DNA of 64,000 nucleotides from contig NZ_BMSF01000009.1 of the NCBI RefSeq assembly GCF_014649015.1, positions 1 to 64,000 of the forward strand. Direction: 5' to 3'. Origin of the DNA: Streptomyces narbonensis (GTDB lineage Bacteria > Actinomycetota > Actinomycetes > Streptomycetales > Streptomycetaceae). Below are positions 42,300-51,093 of the stretch, in pieces. The notes under the pieces are model-generated. The model had not been told where the DNA came from. It ran no database searches and saw nothing but the letters and a program-made list of their open reading frames with translations. A program made the position numbers and the translations under genes. Each line of letters opens with the position of its first letter. Position 1 is the first letter of the stretch.

Positions 42300-44239
42300 C
42301 AGGCGCCCGGGACGCCGTCCTCGTCGCCGTGTCCGGTCCGGACCGCGCGGGCACGTCCTCGCTGGTCCGCAGGCTCGCCGCGCTGCTGCGCGAGCGGAGC
42401 GTCACGGTCGTCACCACGCAGTGCCACGGCTGCTTCCTGTGCCGCAGGTTCCCGGTTCCACCACGGGTGAGGGATGCGGGGGAACCGGGTGAGCGGCGGG
42501 CACGGCGGGCTTCGGATCCCGAGCGCCGGGGATCCCTGCTCCGCCGTGCCCACGCGTCCCTGGACGCCGCCGAGTCGGCGGGCCGGATCGCGGTCGCCCT
42601 GGTGACGGCCGCCTCGCGGGCGCGCGGCGGGCAGGCCGTGGTCCTGACCGACCGCGGGCCGCTCGACGGTCTGGCGGGTTTCGACCCACCCGGCTCCTCG
42701 GTGGCCGCGCGTGCCTTCCGCCGGATCGCGCAGCGGTACGGCCTGACGCTCCTCGTGGAGACCGCGCTCGAGGCGCCGCCCGGGCGCGGCCGGCGGGAGG
42801 CCCCCGCCGTTTCGGCCGCCCGGTGGTACCGCTACCGGGCCTGGTCCGTACGGCTGCCGCGGGTGGCGCGCCTCGATGGCGCGCGGGCCCCTTCGCTCCT
42901 CGCCGCCACCGCCTTGGAGCAGGTCCTCGACACGGTGCGGGAGCGGGCCGCGAGCGAGGCGGAGGAGGAGAACGGCGGGGGCACGAGCGGGGGCGGATGG
43001 AGCGGGGGCCCGAAGGGCGCCGCCGAATCCGGGGGCCCGAGGAGCGCGGGCACCGAGTCCGGGGGCCCGACGTGCGGAGGCACCGAGCGCGGAGGTGAGG
43101 TGCCTCCGCATGTGGTCGTGTCCGTCTACGACGACACCGGGGACCGCGGCCGGGGCGGCGCCGCCCCGATCGTCGGCAAGGTGGCCCGCAGGCTCGCGGA
43201 GGACTTCCGGGTGACGGTCGTGACGGCCGGCCGTCGCGCCGGGACCGAGTACCGGGACGGTGTCCGGTACGTACGCCTGCCGGTGTGCCGGGCGGGACCG
43301 CGAGCCGGGCGGCTGGCCTTCCTGGCGCTGCTGCCGTTCGTGGCCCGCCGCATCCGGCACGACCTGTGGCTGGAGAGCTTCACCCCGCCGTTCCCGACGG
43401 GCTTCCTGCCGCTGGCGACCAGCGCGCCGGTCGTCGGCATCGACCGGGGGCGCGGCGCCGCCGTGCCACGGCGCCGCTCCCCCGTGTCGTTCCTCCGGCG
43501 GCTCGGACTGCGCCGCTACGGGCACATCGTGGCGACGAACGCGGCGGACGGCTCGGCGATCCGGCGGCTCAGCCCCCGGGCCGACGTCCAGGTCTTCGCC
43601 GAGGGCATGGACCCGCGCCTCCTCGACGAGTCCCGGCTCGGCAGCGGCCAGTTCATCCTCTTCCTGGGGCGGATCGACACCTGGGCCAAGGGCCTCGACC
43701 TGCTCCTCGACGCCTATGACCGGGCCCGCCCGCCCCTCGACCTGCTGCTCGCCGGCAGCGGCACGCCCGCCGAGGAGCGCCGTCTCGCGGCGCTCGTCGC
43801 CGCCCGCGGCCGGGGGCCCGACCCCCGGATCCACTGGGTGGGGTACGCCGACGAGGAGCGCAAGCGGCAACTCCTGCGCGACAGCGCCTTCCTCGTGCTG
43901 CCCTCCCGCCACGAGACGTTCGGCCGCGTGGCCCTCGAAGCCATGTCGTACGGCAAGCCCGTCCTCCACTTCGATCTGCCCGCCCTGCGCTGGACACGTG
44001 ACGGCGGCTCCGTGGCCGTCGCGCCGTTCGACGTGGTGGCCTTCGGTGAGCGGATGGGCGAGCTCGCCCGCGGACCGGCGCTCCGCCGCGACCTGGGCCG
44101 GCGCTCGGCGCTCGCCTCCCGGCGCTACACGTGGGACGAGATGACGGGCCGCTACCTGGCCCTGGCCCACCGGCTCCTGGACGCGCCCGCCGCCGTACGG
44201 AGGCCGAGGAGAGGGACGTCATGTCGGACGACCCGCTGA
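42296..44239 (+). CDS. Fusion of a thymidylate-kinase-like P-loop domain to a GT4 glycosyltransferase
   Basis: 647 residues. Residues 1-225 resemble nucleoside/thymidylate kinases: VLVAVSGPDRAGTSSLVRRL is a P-loop in which the usual GK(S/T) Lys is Thr, then VVLTDRGPLDGLAGF (the DR(G/Y) substrate loop). ATP catalysis is therefore doubtful. A Gly/Ser linker (GGGTSGGGWSGG, about 235-275) joins a GT-B glycosyltransferase: FLGRIDTWAKGLDLLLDAY, the nucleotide-sugar loop VLPSRHETFGRVALEAMSYGKP with the GT4 E-x7-E pattern. GTG start overlaps the preceding stop; the 3' end overlaps the next ORF by 19 bp. It may link a nucleotide or polyprenol-phosphate step to sugar transfer, an inference. Confidence 0.8.
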   Translation: MTGARDAVLVAVSGPDRAGTSSLVRRLAALLRERSVTVVTTQCHGCFLCRRFPVPPRVRDAGEPGERRARRASDPERRGSLLRRAHASLDAAESAGRIAVALVTAASRARGGQAVVLTDRGPLDGLAGFDPPGSSVAARAFRRIAQRYGLTLLVETALEAPPGRGRREAPAVSAARWYRYRAWSVRLPRVARLDGARAPSLLAATALEQVLDTVRERAASEAEEENGGGTSGGGWSGGPKGAAESGGPRSAGTESGGPTCGGTERGGEVPPHVVVSVYDDTGDRGRGGAAPIVGKVARRLAEDFRVTVVTAGRRAGTEYRDGVRYVRLPVCRAGPRAGRLAFLALLPFVARRIRHDLWLESFTPPFPTGFLPLATSAPVVGIDRGRGAAVPRRRSPVSFLRRLGLRRYGHIVATNAADGSAIRRLSPRADVQVFAEGMDPRLLDESRLGSGQFILFLGRIDTWAKGLDLLLDAYDRARPPLDLLLAGSGTPAEERRLAALVAARGRGPDPRIHWVGYADEERKRQLLRDSAFLVLPSRHETFGRVALEAMSYGKPVLHFDLPALRWTRDGGSVAVAPFDVVAFGERMGELARGPALRRDLGRRSALASRRYTWDEMTGRYLALAHRLLDAPAAVRRPRRGTSCRTTR

Positions 44240-44415
44240 CCGGCTTCGTCCGGGCCGTCGTCGGGTCCGGCGCCACCGGGCTCGTGCTCTCCCCGCGCCC
44301 GGACGACGCCGTGCCGCCCTGCCGCGCAGACTGCGTGGTGCGGCGGGCTCCGCTGACGGCCGCGACGGTCGTGGCGGTCCCGACGGGGGCGGGGGTGCGT
44401 GATGGTCCCCCATGA
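44221..44415 (+). CDS. Small unknown protein between glycosyltransferase genes
   Basis: 64 residues, ATG with GAGGAGAGGG upstream, overlapping the preceding gene by 19 bp and the following one by 14 bp. Sequence MSDDPLTGFVRAVVGSGATG then LVLSPRPDDAVPPCRADCVV with two Cys. Third positions are almost all G or C, as for real genes here. Not recognised; its placement in an overlapping chain suggests co-translation with both glycosyltransferases. Confidence 0.6.
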   Translation: MSDDPLTGFVRAVVGSGATGLVLSPRPDDAVPPCRADCVVRRAPLTAATVVAVPTGAGVRDGPP

Positions 44416-45493
44416 GCGGCCACGCGTCCTGCTCCTGACGAGCTGCCCGCTGGACGGGGCGGAGGGCTCGGACGTCCGGCTCGCCTCCGACGTCCTCGAA
44501 GCGCTGCCCGACGTCGACTTCGTCTGGTTCGCCCAGTGGCCGGACCACCGCCGGCACCCGCCGCGCCGCGGGCGCCCCGTCCGCATGCTCACACGGAGTG
44601 GTTCCGCCCACACCCCGCACCGGGTCCAGGCCGCGCTCACCGGGGCCGTGTTCGCGCGCCGGGTCGACCTGGTCCATGTCTTCCTCACCGTGGGCCGCGC
44701 CTTTCCCCTCTTCTCCCGGCTCCGGCCGCTGCTCCTCGGGGGGCGGCCGGTCGTCCACACCGTGACCGGCGTGATGGACGCCCGCTTCCTGGACCGCGCC
44801 AGGCCCCTGGGGGCGACGGTCGCCCTGTCGGAGTCGATGGCGCGGCGGCTGCGAGCCGCGGATTTCGGGGACGTACGGGTCGTCCCGCCCATGATCGACC
44901 TGGACGCGTGGCCTTACCTGCCGCGCCCGCAGGGCTACCCGGTGGTCCTCTTCGCCGGGCACCACGATCCGCGCGGCGGTGCGGAGACCGTGATCGACGC
45001 GGCGGCCGAGGCCTGGCGGGAGGGGGCGCGGTTCCGTCTGGTGCTCGCCGTCCGCGCGCGGCCGGGGCAGCGGACCGGGCTCCTGGAAGAGGCGCTGCGG
45101 GAGCGGGCCGGTGCGGCGGGGCTGCCCGACGTCGAGGTCCTCGGCCACGTCGAGGACATGCGGGAACTGATCACCTCGGTGCACGTGCTGCTCTACCCGC
45201 CGGACTCGCTCGGCGGGAAGGCGGACATCCCGCTGACCGTGCTCCAGTCGCTGGCCTCGGGGCGGCCGGCGATCCTGAGCGACCTGCCGCAGTTCGCGGA
45301 CTTCGGCCACGCGGTGCTGCGGGCGCCCGCGGGCGACGCGCGTCGCACCGGGCAGCAGCTGGCGTGGCTGCTCGACCAGCCGCGCTCCTGGGACGTGCTC
45401 GCGGAGCGGGGCAGGTCGCTGGCCGAGGACCACTTCGGTCCCGAGCGGTTCGCCGCGCGGTACGCGGCGCTCTACCGGGAGCTCCTGGCCTGA
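44402..45493 (+). CDS. Glycosyltransferase family 4-like (GT-B)
   Basis: 363 residues; ATG at 44402 (GTG at 44399 also possible), overlapping the 64-residue ORF upstream. N-terminal PRVLLLTSCPLDGAEGSDVRLAS, a linker at VVPPMIDLDAWPY, and the donor-binding C-terminal half: VVLFAGHHDPRGGAETVIDA, DVEVLGHVEDMRELI, VLLYPPDSLGGKADIPLTVLQSLASGRPAILSD. The usual E-x7-E donor motif is altered (the first acidic position falls in GGKADIP), so donor binding may differ. It ends the rightward glycosyltransferase run, 21 bp from the convergent methyltransferase gene. Confidence 0.8.
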   Translation: MVPHERPRVLLLTSCPLDGAEGSDVRLASDVLEALPDVDFVWFAQWPDHRRHPPRRGRPVRMLTRSGSAHTPHRVQAALTGAVFARRVDLVHVFLTVGRAFPLFSRLRPLLLGGRPVVHTVTGVMDARFLDRARPLGATVALSESMARRLRAADFGDVRVVPPMIDLDAWPYLPRPQGYPVVLFAGHHDPRGGAETVIDAAAEAWREGARFRLVLAVRARPGQRTGLLEEALRERAGAAGLPDVEVLGHVEDMRELITSVHVLLYPPDSLGGKADIPLTVLQSLASGRPAILSDLPQFADFGHAVLRAPAGDARRTGQQLAWLLDQPRSWDVLAERGRSLAEDHFGPERFAARYAALYRELLA

Positions 45494-45514
45494 CCGGACA
45501 CGGGGCGCCCCCTC

Positions 45515-46309
45515 CTACGGCGCGGGGCCGTCGCGCCGCAGCGCGGTCAGGAGCAGGACGCCGGTGTCGCCGTACTCGGGCAGGGTGCGGTCCTTCGTGA
45601 GCCGCTCGATCCGCAGGCCCGTGGTGCGGGGCGCGAAGACGGTCCGGAGGGCGTCCCCGTCGACCGGGCAGGCCGGCCAGACCGGTCCGGTGCCGATGCG
45701 GTAGCTCGGCATGCGCTCCATGAAGGAGGCGACGAGCCGGCCGCCGGGGCGGACCGCCCGGACGAAGGCGTCGCAGAGGGCGGTGAACTCGGCGAAGTCC
45801 TCGGTGACGCTCTCGGCGACGAAGTTCATCGACGCCAGGGCGTACGTGCCGTCCGTCAGGTCCTCCGCGACGCCGGGCACGACCCGGACCCCGCGGAGCG
45901 CCTCCGCGCAGCTGTCGGGGAGTGCGGGGTCGAGGCTGCGGCACAGGGTGTAGAAGGGCCGCCAGCTGTCGTCGGGGCCGTCGTCGAGCTGCTGCCGCAG
46001 GTAGCGGACGCTGGCTGCGCTCGGTTCCAGGGCGTCGACCCTGAGGCTGGCGGCGCCCGCCTGCATCAGGGGGTACAGGTTGGGGCCCGCGCCCAGTTCG
46101 AGGGTGCGGGAGAGGGAGCCGGGGGCGATGGTCCGGTAGACGCCGGCGTGGTGGCGGATGACGCCGACGTCGCAGGGGTGGAGCCTGCGGTAGTTCTCGG
46201 CGAGGTAGTCGGCCACGGGCCAGGCGTTCCAGTCGGCGTCACGGTTGCGGCGCGGTCCCAGCACCCGGTCCTGCGGACGAGCCGGGCCGGGCGACCCGGC
46301 CGTGTCCAT
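45515..46309 (-). CDS. SAM-dependent methyltransferase (NNMT/PNMT/TEMT-like)
   Basis: 264 residues. Class I Rossmann methyltransferase with motif I in TLELGAGPNLYPLMQAG (near residue 70) and the acidic strand RVDALEPSAASV. The NNMT/PNMT/TEMT character shows in the N-terminal WPVADYLAENYRRLH and the late segments ALASMNFVAESVTEDF and FVRAVRPGGRLVASFMERM. This family methylates small amines, thiols or nitrogen groups. Its ATG overlaps the stop of the GGDEF-EAL-PLP gene (TGATG), so the two are translated together and the methyltransferase probably modifies the PLP enzyme's product. Confidence 0.85.
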   Translation of the reverse strand: MDTAGSPGPARPQDRVLGPRRNRDADWNAWPVADYLAENYRRLHPCDVGVIRHHAGVYRTIAPGSLSRTLELGAGPNLYPLMQAGAASLRVDALEPSAASVRYLRQQLDDGPDDSWRPFYTLCRSLDPALPDSCAEALRGVRVVPGVAEDLTDGTYALASMNFVAESVTEDFAEFTALCDAFVRAVRPGGRLVASFMERMPSYRIGTGPVWPACPVDGDALRTVFAPRTTGLRIERLTKDRTLPEYGDTGVLLLTALRRDGPAP

Positions 46310-49300
46310 CACCGCTCCGGCGGCCGGCGGCCGGCCGCGACGGGACCGGGGACCGGGGCCTCGGTGTGCTGGAGGGTGAACCGCTCGGCGAGCGCCGTGA
46401 GGGCCTCGCACAGCTGGTCGATCTCCTCGTCGGTGTTGGCCGCGGTGATCTGGATACGGAAGCCGACCCGGTCGCGCGGGACGAGCGGGTAGGACGCGAG
46501 GGTCACGTAGATCCCGTGCTCCCAGAGGAACGTGGCGACGGCGTCGAGGTCCTCGGCGTCGGAGAGCGGGATCTCGACGATCGGCAGCCCGTCGGTGTTC
46601 GGCGTCGCGAGGCCGAGGCCGCGCACGTGGTCGAGGACCCGGGCCGTCATCCGGTAGAGGTCGGCCCTGATCTCCTCGCCGCGTTCGTCGTTGACGTCGA
46701 GCCCGGCGAGCGCGGTGGCCAGCGAGGCCGTGGGCGAGGGCCCGGAGTAGAGGTACGGGGCCGCCGCCACCTTCAGGTGGTCCTTGAGCCACTTCGGTAC
46801 GGCGAGGAAGGCGAGCAGCGAGGAGTAGGCCTTGGAGAAGCCGCCGACCAGCACCAGGTCGTCGTAGGTCTCGCCGAGGTGGCGGACGATGCCGTTGCCG
46901 CGCGAGCCGTAGGGGCTGCTCTCGTTCCGGGAGCGCTCGCCGATGACGCCGAAGCCGTGGGCGTCGTCGACGTACAGCAGGGCGCCGTTCTCCCGGCAGA
47001 TCCTCGCGAGGGCCGGCAGGTCGGGGAAGTTGCCGGTCATGCTGTTGACGCCGTCCATGCAGACGAGCCGGCCCGCGTCGCCGGGTGCGCCGCGGAGCAG
47101 GGTCGCCAGCTCCTCGGGCCGTTCGGAGCGGAAGCGGTGGATCTCGGCGCCCTGGCCGCGGGCGACGACGCAGCCGTCGTACACCGTGCGGTGGGCCTGC
47201 GCCTCGACGAAGACCTGGCCCGTGCCGGCGAGGAGCGGGATGACGGACTGGTGGATGAGGGTGATGGTGGGCAGCAGGAGGGTGTCGGGGGCGCCCAGGA
47301 GCTCGGTGAGCCGTTCCTCGATGCGCGGGTAGAGCCGGGGGCTGCCGATGAGCCGGGACCAGCTGGGGTGGGTGCCCCACCGTCTGACCTCCGGTTCGAT
47401 CGAGGCCATGATCTCGGGGTCGAGGTCGAAGCCCAGGTAGTTGCAGGAGGCGAAGTCGACGAGCCAGTCCCCGCCGACCCGGATGCGGCGGCCGTCCACC
47501 TCGTCGATGACGGCGTCGCACATGAGGCTGGTCCGCTGGAGGTGCTCCAGGTCACGCCAGCGGGACGGGCGCGGCGGCCGCCCGGTCCGGGGGGCCGTGG
47601 TGGCCGGCACGGTTCCGGCGACGGCGGTCGCGGCGACGGTGGCGGGCACGGTGCCCGGGGAGGAGCCCGGGACGGCCGTGGAGGCCGGGACTGCCGTGGA
47701 GGCCGGGACTGCCGTGGAGGCCGGGACTGCTGTGGAGGCCGCGGCGACGGACTGCGCCGGACGGACGGCGGGGCCGGCGCCGGGGGCCGGGGCGCGGTGC
47801 AGGTACGACTGGGCCTGGTGGGCGGTCATCGGCCGGGCGAAGAGGTAACCCTGCCCGTAGCGGCAGCCCATCTCGGCGAGGAGCTGCCGCTGTTCCTCGT
47901 GTTCGATGCCCTCGGCGACGACCAGGAGGCCGAGGACGTCGGCGATGCGCACGATGCCCTCCACGAGGGCGACCTGCTGGGGGTCGGTCGTGATGTCGTC
48001 GATGAACGACTTGTCGACCTTGAGGATGTCGATGGGGAACTCGCGGAGGTAGCTGAGCGAGGAGAAGCCGGTGCCGAAGTCGTCGATGGCGATGGAGACC
48101 CCGAGGTCCTTCAGGGCGGCCATGGTCGTACGGATCTGGGCGTCCTGGCGCATGAGGACGGTCTCGGTGAGTTCCAGGACGAGCGAGCCCGGCTCCAGCC
48201 CCGAGGAGCGCAGGGTGCGCCGTACGCCTTCGAGGAAGCCCGGGTCGCGGAACTGGCGGGCGGAGACGTTGACGTTGGCGTAGAGAGGCGGCTGCTGCGG
48301 GCGGTTGCGCTGCCAGCGGGCGATGTCGAGCGCCGCGTGTTCCAGGACCCAGGCGCCCAGCGGCATGATGTGGCCGCTCTCCTCGGCCAGGGTGATGAAC
48401 TGGTCGGGCGGCACCATCCCGCGCCGGGCGTGCGGCCAGCGGATGAGGGCCTCCAGGCCGGCGGGAGCCCCGCCGTCGACCTCCACGATGGGCTGGTAGC
48501 GCAGGGCGAAGGCGTGGTCGGCGATGGCCGTGTCCATGCCCGCCTGGAGTTCGTGCCGGGCGACGAGCCGGGAGTGGAGCTCGGGGTGGAAGAGCCGCCA
48601 GCGCTTCTTGCCGGCCGCCTTCGCCGCGTACAGGGCGAGGTCCGCGTGGCCGAGGAGCTCCTCGGCGTGGGCACTGTCGAGGACGGTCGCGATGCCCACG
48701 CTCGTGGAGACGGAGACGGCTCCGTCGGTGAGGTGGAAGGGCTGGCTGAGGGTGTGCACGATCTCGGCGGCGAGGGTCTCGGCGTCGCTGGGCTCCCTGG
48801 CCCCTTCGATGAGGACGGCGAACTCGTCGCCGCCGAGCCGGGCCGCCGTGTCGGTGAGCCGCAGGACGGAGGTGAGGCGGCGGGCCACGGCGACGAGGAG
48901 CTCGTCGCCGACGGAGTGCCCCATGGTGTCGTTGACGACCTTGAAGTCGTCGAGGTCGACGAAGAGCATGCAGGTCAGGGTGGACTCGCGGCGGCCGCGG
49001 AGCAGGGCGCGCTCGATCCGTTCGAGCAGCAGGACGCGGTTGGGGAGGCCGGTGAGGGAGTCGTGGAAGGCCCGGTGGGTGAGCTCGCGTTCCAGTTTCC
49101 GCTGCTCGGTGACGTCCCTGAGGGTGAGGACGAGACCGTGCACGGTGCGCTCGTTGCGGAGGTTGCTGCACCGGACCTCGACCTGGAGGTCGGCGGCGGC
49201 GCCGGGGCCGCCCGGGCCGCCGTGGAGCAGCTTCCAGTCGTCCCGGGCGTCGACCGTCTCGCGTGACCTGGCGTCGGCGAGAACGCGCAGGGCGCCGGCC

Positions 49301-50949
49301 TTGTCGGTGGGCGCGAGCAGTTCGGTGAGCGGGGTGCCGGGGAGCAGGGAGTGCCCGAGCATGGACTCTGCGGACGGGCTCGCGTACCGGACGGTGTCGT
49401 CGTCGTCGACGATGAGGATGACGTCCGAGGTGTTGTGCACGAGGGTTCGGAAATAGGCCTCGCTCGTCCTGCGGTTGACCTCCTCGCTGAGCCTGAAGCG
49501 CTCCAGGGCGAGGGCCGCCTGGGAGGCGAGGGACTGGGCGGGGCCGCCGATCTCGGAGAGCTTCTTCTCGGGTCCCGCGAGGAGCAGCACGCCGAGCAGC
49601 GGTTCGCGTCCGGCCGCCGTCTGGAGCTCCAGGGGGCAGAGGAGTACGTGGGACTCGGGCGCCGCCTCGGCGGCGACGGCGGGGTCGAGGCGGTCCACGG
49701 CGACGAGCCGGGCGCCGTGGGCGACGAGCTCGGGCCAGGCCGTCGCGGGCGGACACGTCAGCGTGTCCGTGTGGCAGCTCCACGGGTGGGCAGCGGTGGC
49801 GACCGCGGTGAGGCCGCCCCTGCTGTCCCGGGTGAGGAGGAGGACCCGGTGGTCGGTGCCGGGGCCGAAGAGCGTGGCGGAGGCCGTCTCCACCGCTCCG
49901 GCGACCTCACGGGGGCTGAGGGCGGCGACGAGGGAGGCGGCGGCGACCCTGAGGCTGCGTTCGCGCGCCTCGGCCTTGCCGTGGGCGCTCATCATGCTCC
50001 ACAGCCGGGCGAGGACCAGCAGGAACATGAGGGCCGAGAAGATCGCGATGACACCGATGTCCTGGTCCCTGTCGTGGCGGAGCGACTGGAGGAGGAGCAG
50101 GGCGGGGGCGACGAGGGAGGCGCCGGCGAGGAGGGCGAGGCGGCGCTCGGCGACGCGCGGTGCCGGTTCGGGGGCGCGTTCGGTCAGCCCTGTCATCGAG
50201 GGGTGCAGGGCTGCGAGGCCCCAGGCGGTGAAGAACACGACCCAGCCGAGGTCGAGGGGGGTCCCGACCTGCCAGGTGCCCTTGAGCTGGAGGGTGCCGT
50301 AGATGACGTCGGAGGCCAGGATGCCGCAGGTGCCGAGGGTGAGGAGCTGCACCGACCGGGAGCGCAGGCCGCCGGGGACGAGCAAGCGGGCGAGCATCGC
50401 GAGCATCAGGACGTCGCCGAGGGGATAGGCGATGGAGATGGCCTTCTCGGTCCAGTTCATGTCCTCGCTGCGGGCGAGCGGGGTGATGAGGTTGACCCAG
50501 GAGAGCAGCGCGAGGCCCGAGGTGAGGATCAGCGCGTCGAGGACGACCGCGAGGTCGCGGCCGGCGGCCCGGTAGCGGATGAAGCCGAAGAGGCCGATGG
50601 CGAACAGCGGGTACGTGGCCAGGTACAGGGCGTCGGCGACGGAGGGGAAGGGCCTGGTCTGCCCGAAGAAGGACTCCAGGGCGTTGTAGGCGGTGTCGCC
50701 GGCGACGAAGGCGAAGTTGGCGGCGGCGAGCACGAGCCAGGGCCAGCGGCGGGCGGGCTTGTGGAGACGGACGCCGACGAGGATGGCGACGACGCCGCCG
50801 AGTCCGATGAGCGCCCAGAGGGTGGTGTGGCGGTCGGGGAACTGCAGGTATGCGATGGTCAGCAGCGTCACGACCAGGAGATAGACCAGCGTCCACGTGC
50901 GGAGTGACCCGGACGCCTTGCGTGACCGGATCGGCTGACGCAACGCCAT
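46309..50949 (-). CDS. Membrane PAS-GGDEF-EAL protein fused to an alpha-oxoamine synthase-type PLP enzyme
   Basis: 1546 residues in one uninterrupted frame. Residues about 15-330 are multiple membrane helices, 335-480 a GAF-like region, 495-620 PAS (AYFRTLVHNTSDVILIVD). Next come GGDEF (intact motif ARLGGDEFAVL, 706-710) and EAL (AGLEALIRW, 833-835, with LELTETVLM, DDFGTGFSSLSYL, LKVDKSF). After a linker with ASTAVP repeats comes an AONS/serine-palmitoyltransferase-like domain from about 1130: DFASCNYLGF, AHRTVYDG (PLP-stacking His), VDDAHGFGVIG, GGFSKAYSS (PLP Lys about 1373). The first half makes and/or breaks c-di-GMP; the second would condense an amino acid with an acyl thioester. TGATG overlap couples it to the methyltransferase. 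Fusion function is inferred. Confidence 0.9.
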   Translation of the reverse strand: MALRQPIRSRKASGSLRTWTLVYLLVVTLLTIAYLQFPDRHTTLWALIGLGGVVAILVGVRLHKPARRWPWLVLAAANFAFVAGDTAYNALESFFGQTRPFPSVADALYLATYPLFAIGLFGFIRYRAAGRDLAVVLDALILTSGLALLSWVNLITPLARSEDMNWTEKAISIAYPLGDVLMLAMLARLLVPGGLRSRSVQLLTLGTCGILASDVIYGTLQLKGTWQVGTPLDLGWVVFFTAWGLAALHPSMTGLTERAPEPAPRVAERRLALLAGASLVAPALLLLQSLRHDRDQDIGVIAIFSALMFLLVLARLWSMMSAHGKAEARERSLRVAAASLVAALSPREVAGAVETASATLFGPGTDHRVLLLTRDSRGGLTAVATAAHPWSCHTDTLTCPPATAWPELVAHGARLVAVDRLDPAVAAEAAPESHVLLCPLELQTAAGREPLLGVLLLAGPEKKLSEIGGPAQSLASQAALALERFRLSEEVNRRTSEAYFRTLVHNTSDVILIVDDDDTVRYASPSAESMLGHSLLPGTPLTELLAPTDKAGALRVLADARSRETVDARDDWKLLHGGPGGPGAAADLQVEVRCSNLRNERTVHGLVLTLRDVTEQRKLERELTHRAFHDSLTGLPNRVLLLERIERALLRGRRESTLTCMLFVDLDDFKVVNDTMGHSVGDELLVAVARRLTSVLRLTDTAARLGGDEFAVLIEGAREPSDAETLAAEIVHTLSQPFHLTDGAVSVSTSVGIATVLDSAHAEELLGHADLALYAAKAAGKKRWRLFHPELHSRLVARHELQAGMDTAIADHAFALRYQPIVEVDGGAPAGLEALIRWPHARRGMVPPDQFITLAEESGHIMPLGAWVLEHAALDIARWQRNRPQQPPLYANVNVSARQFRDPGFLEGVRRTLRSSGLEPGSLVLELTETVLMRQDAQIRTTMAALKDLGVSIAIDDFGTGFSSLSYLREFPIDILKVDKSFIDDITTDPQQVALVEGIVRIADVLGLLVVAEGIEHEEQRQLLAEMGCRYGQGYLFARPMTAHQAQSYLHRAPAPGAGPAVRPAQSVAAASTAVPASTAVPASTAVPASTAVPGSSPGTVPATVAATAVAGTVPATTAPRTGRPPRPSRWRDLEHLQRTSLMCDAVIDEVDGRRIRVGGDWLVDFASCNYLGFDLDPEIMASIEPEVRRWGTHPSWSRLIGSPRLYPRIEERLTELLGAPDTLLLPTITLIHQSVIPLLAGTGQVFVEAQAHRTVYDGCVVARGQGAEIHRFRSERPEELATLLRGAPGDAGRLVCMDGVNSMTGNFPDLPALARICRENGALLYVDDAHGFGVIGERSRNESSPYGSRGNGIVRHLGETYDDLVLVGGFSKAYSSLLAFLAVPKWLKDHLKVAAAPYLYSGPSPTASLATALAGLDVNDERGEEIRADLYRMTARVLDHVRGLGLATPNTDGLPIVEIPLSDAEDLDAVATFLWEHGIYVTLASYPLVPRDRVGFRIQITAANTDEEIDQLCEALTALAERFTLQHTEAPVPGPVAAGRRPPER
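47675..47740. repeat. In-frame 18-bp repeats in the EAL-PLP linker
   Basis: Unit GCCGTGGAGGCCGGGACT occurs three times and a fourth time in part, encoding repeated ASTAVP on the minus strand. Because 18 is divisible by 3, copy-number change would lengthen or shorten the linker without breaking the fusion. Confidence 0.85.
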
Positions 50950-51093
50950 CGTCGACCGCCCCCTAGCGGGTCGGACGCCGTGCGGCGCCCTGGTCGCGGA
51001 TACGGACCCGTACGGTGTCCATTGTCCGGGGGGCCGGAGCGGGCTGCACCTCGGAGCCCCGCGGAGCGGGAGGCCCCGGGGGGCGGTTTCGCG

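Noticed and set aside
42309..42380. Active thymidylate kinase in the N-terminal part of the kinase-GT protein
   Set aside because: The P-loop reads GPDRAGTSS without the catalytic Lys, so I call the domain kinase-like only.
46366..50907. Two long plus-strand frames antisense to the GGDEF-EAL-PLP gene
   Set aside because: Val/Glu/Gly-rich shadow translations with no motifs; the minus-strand frame carries all recognisable domains.
50950..51060. BldD-type box upstream of the GGDEF-EAL-PLP gene
   Set aside because: BldD often controls c-di-GMP genes, but I could not find a convincing GTnACnC-type inverted site here.
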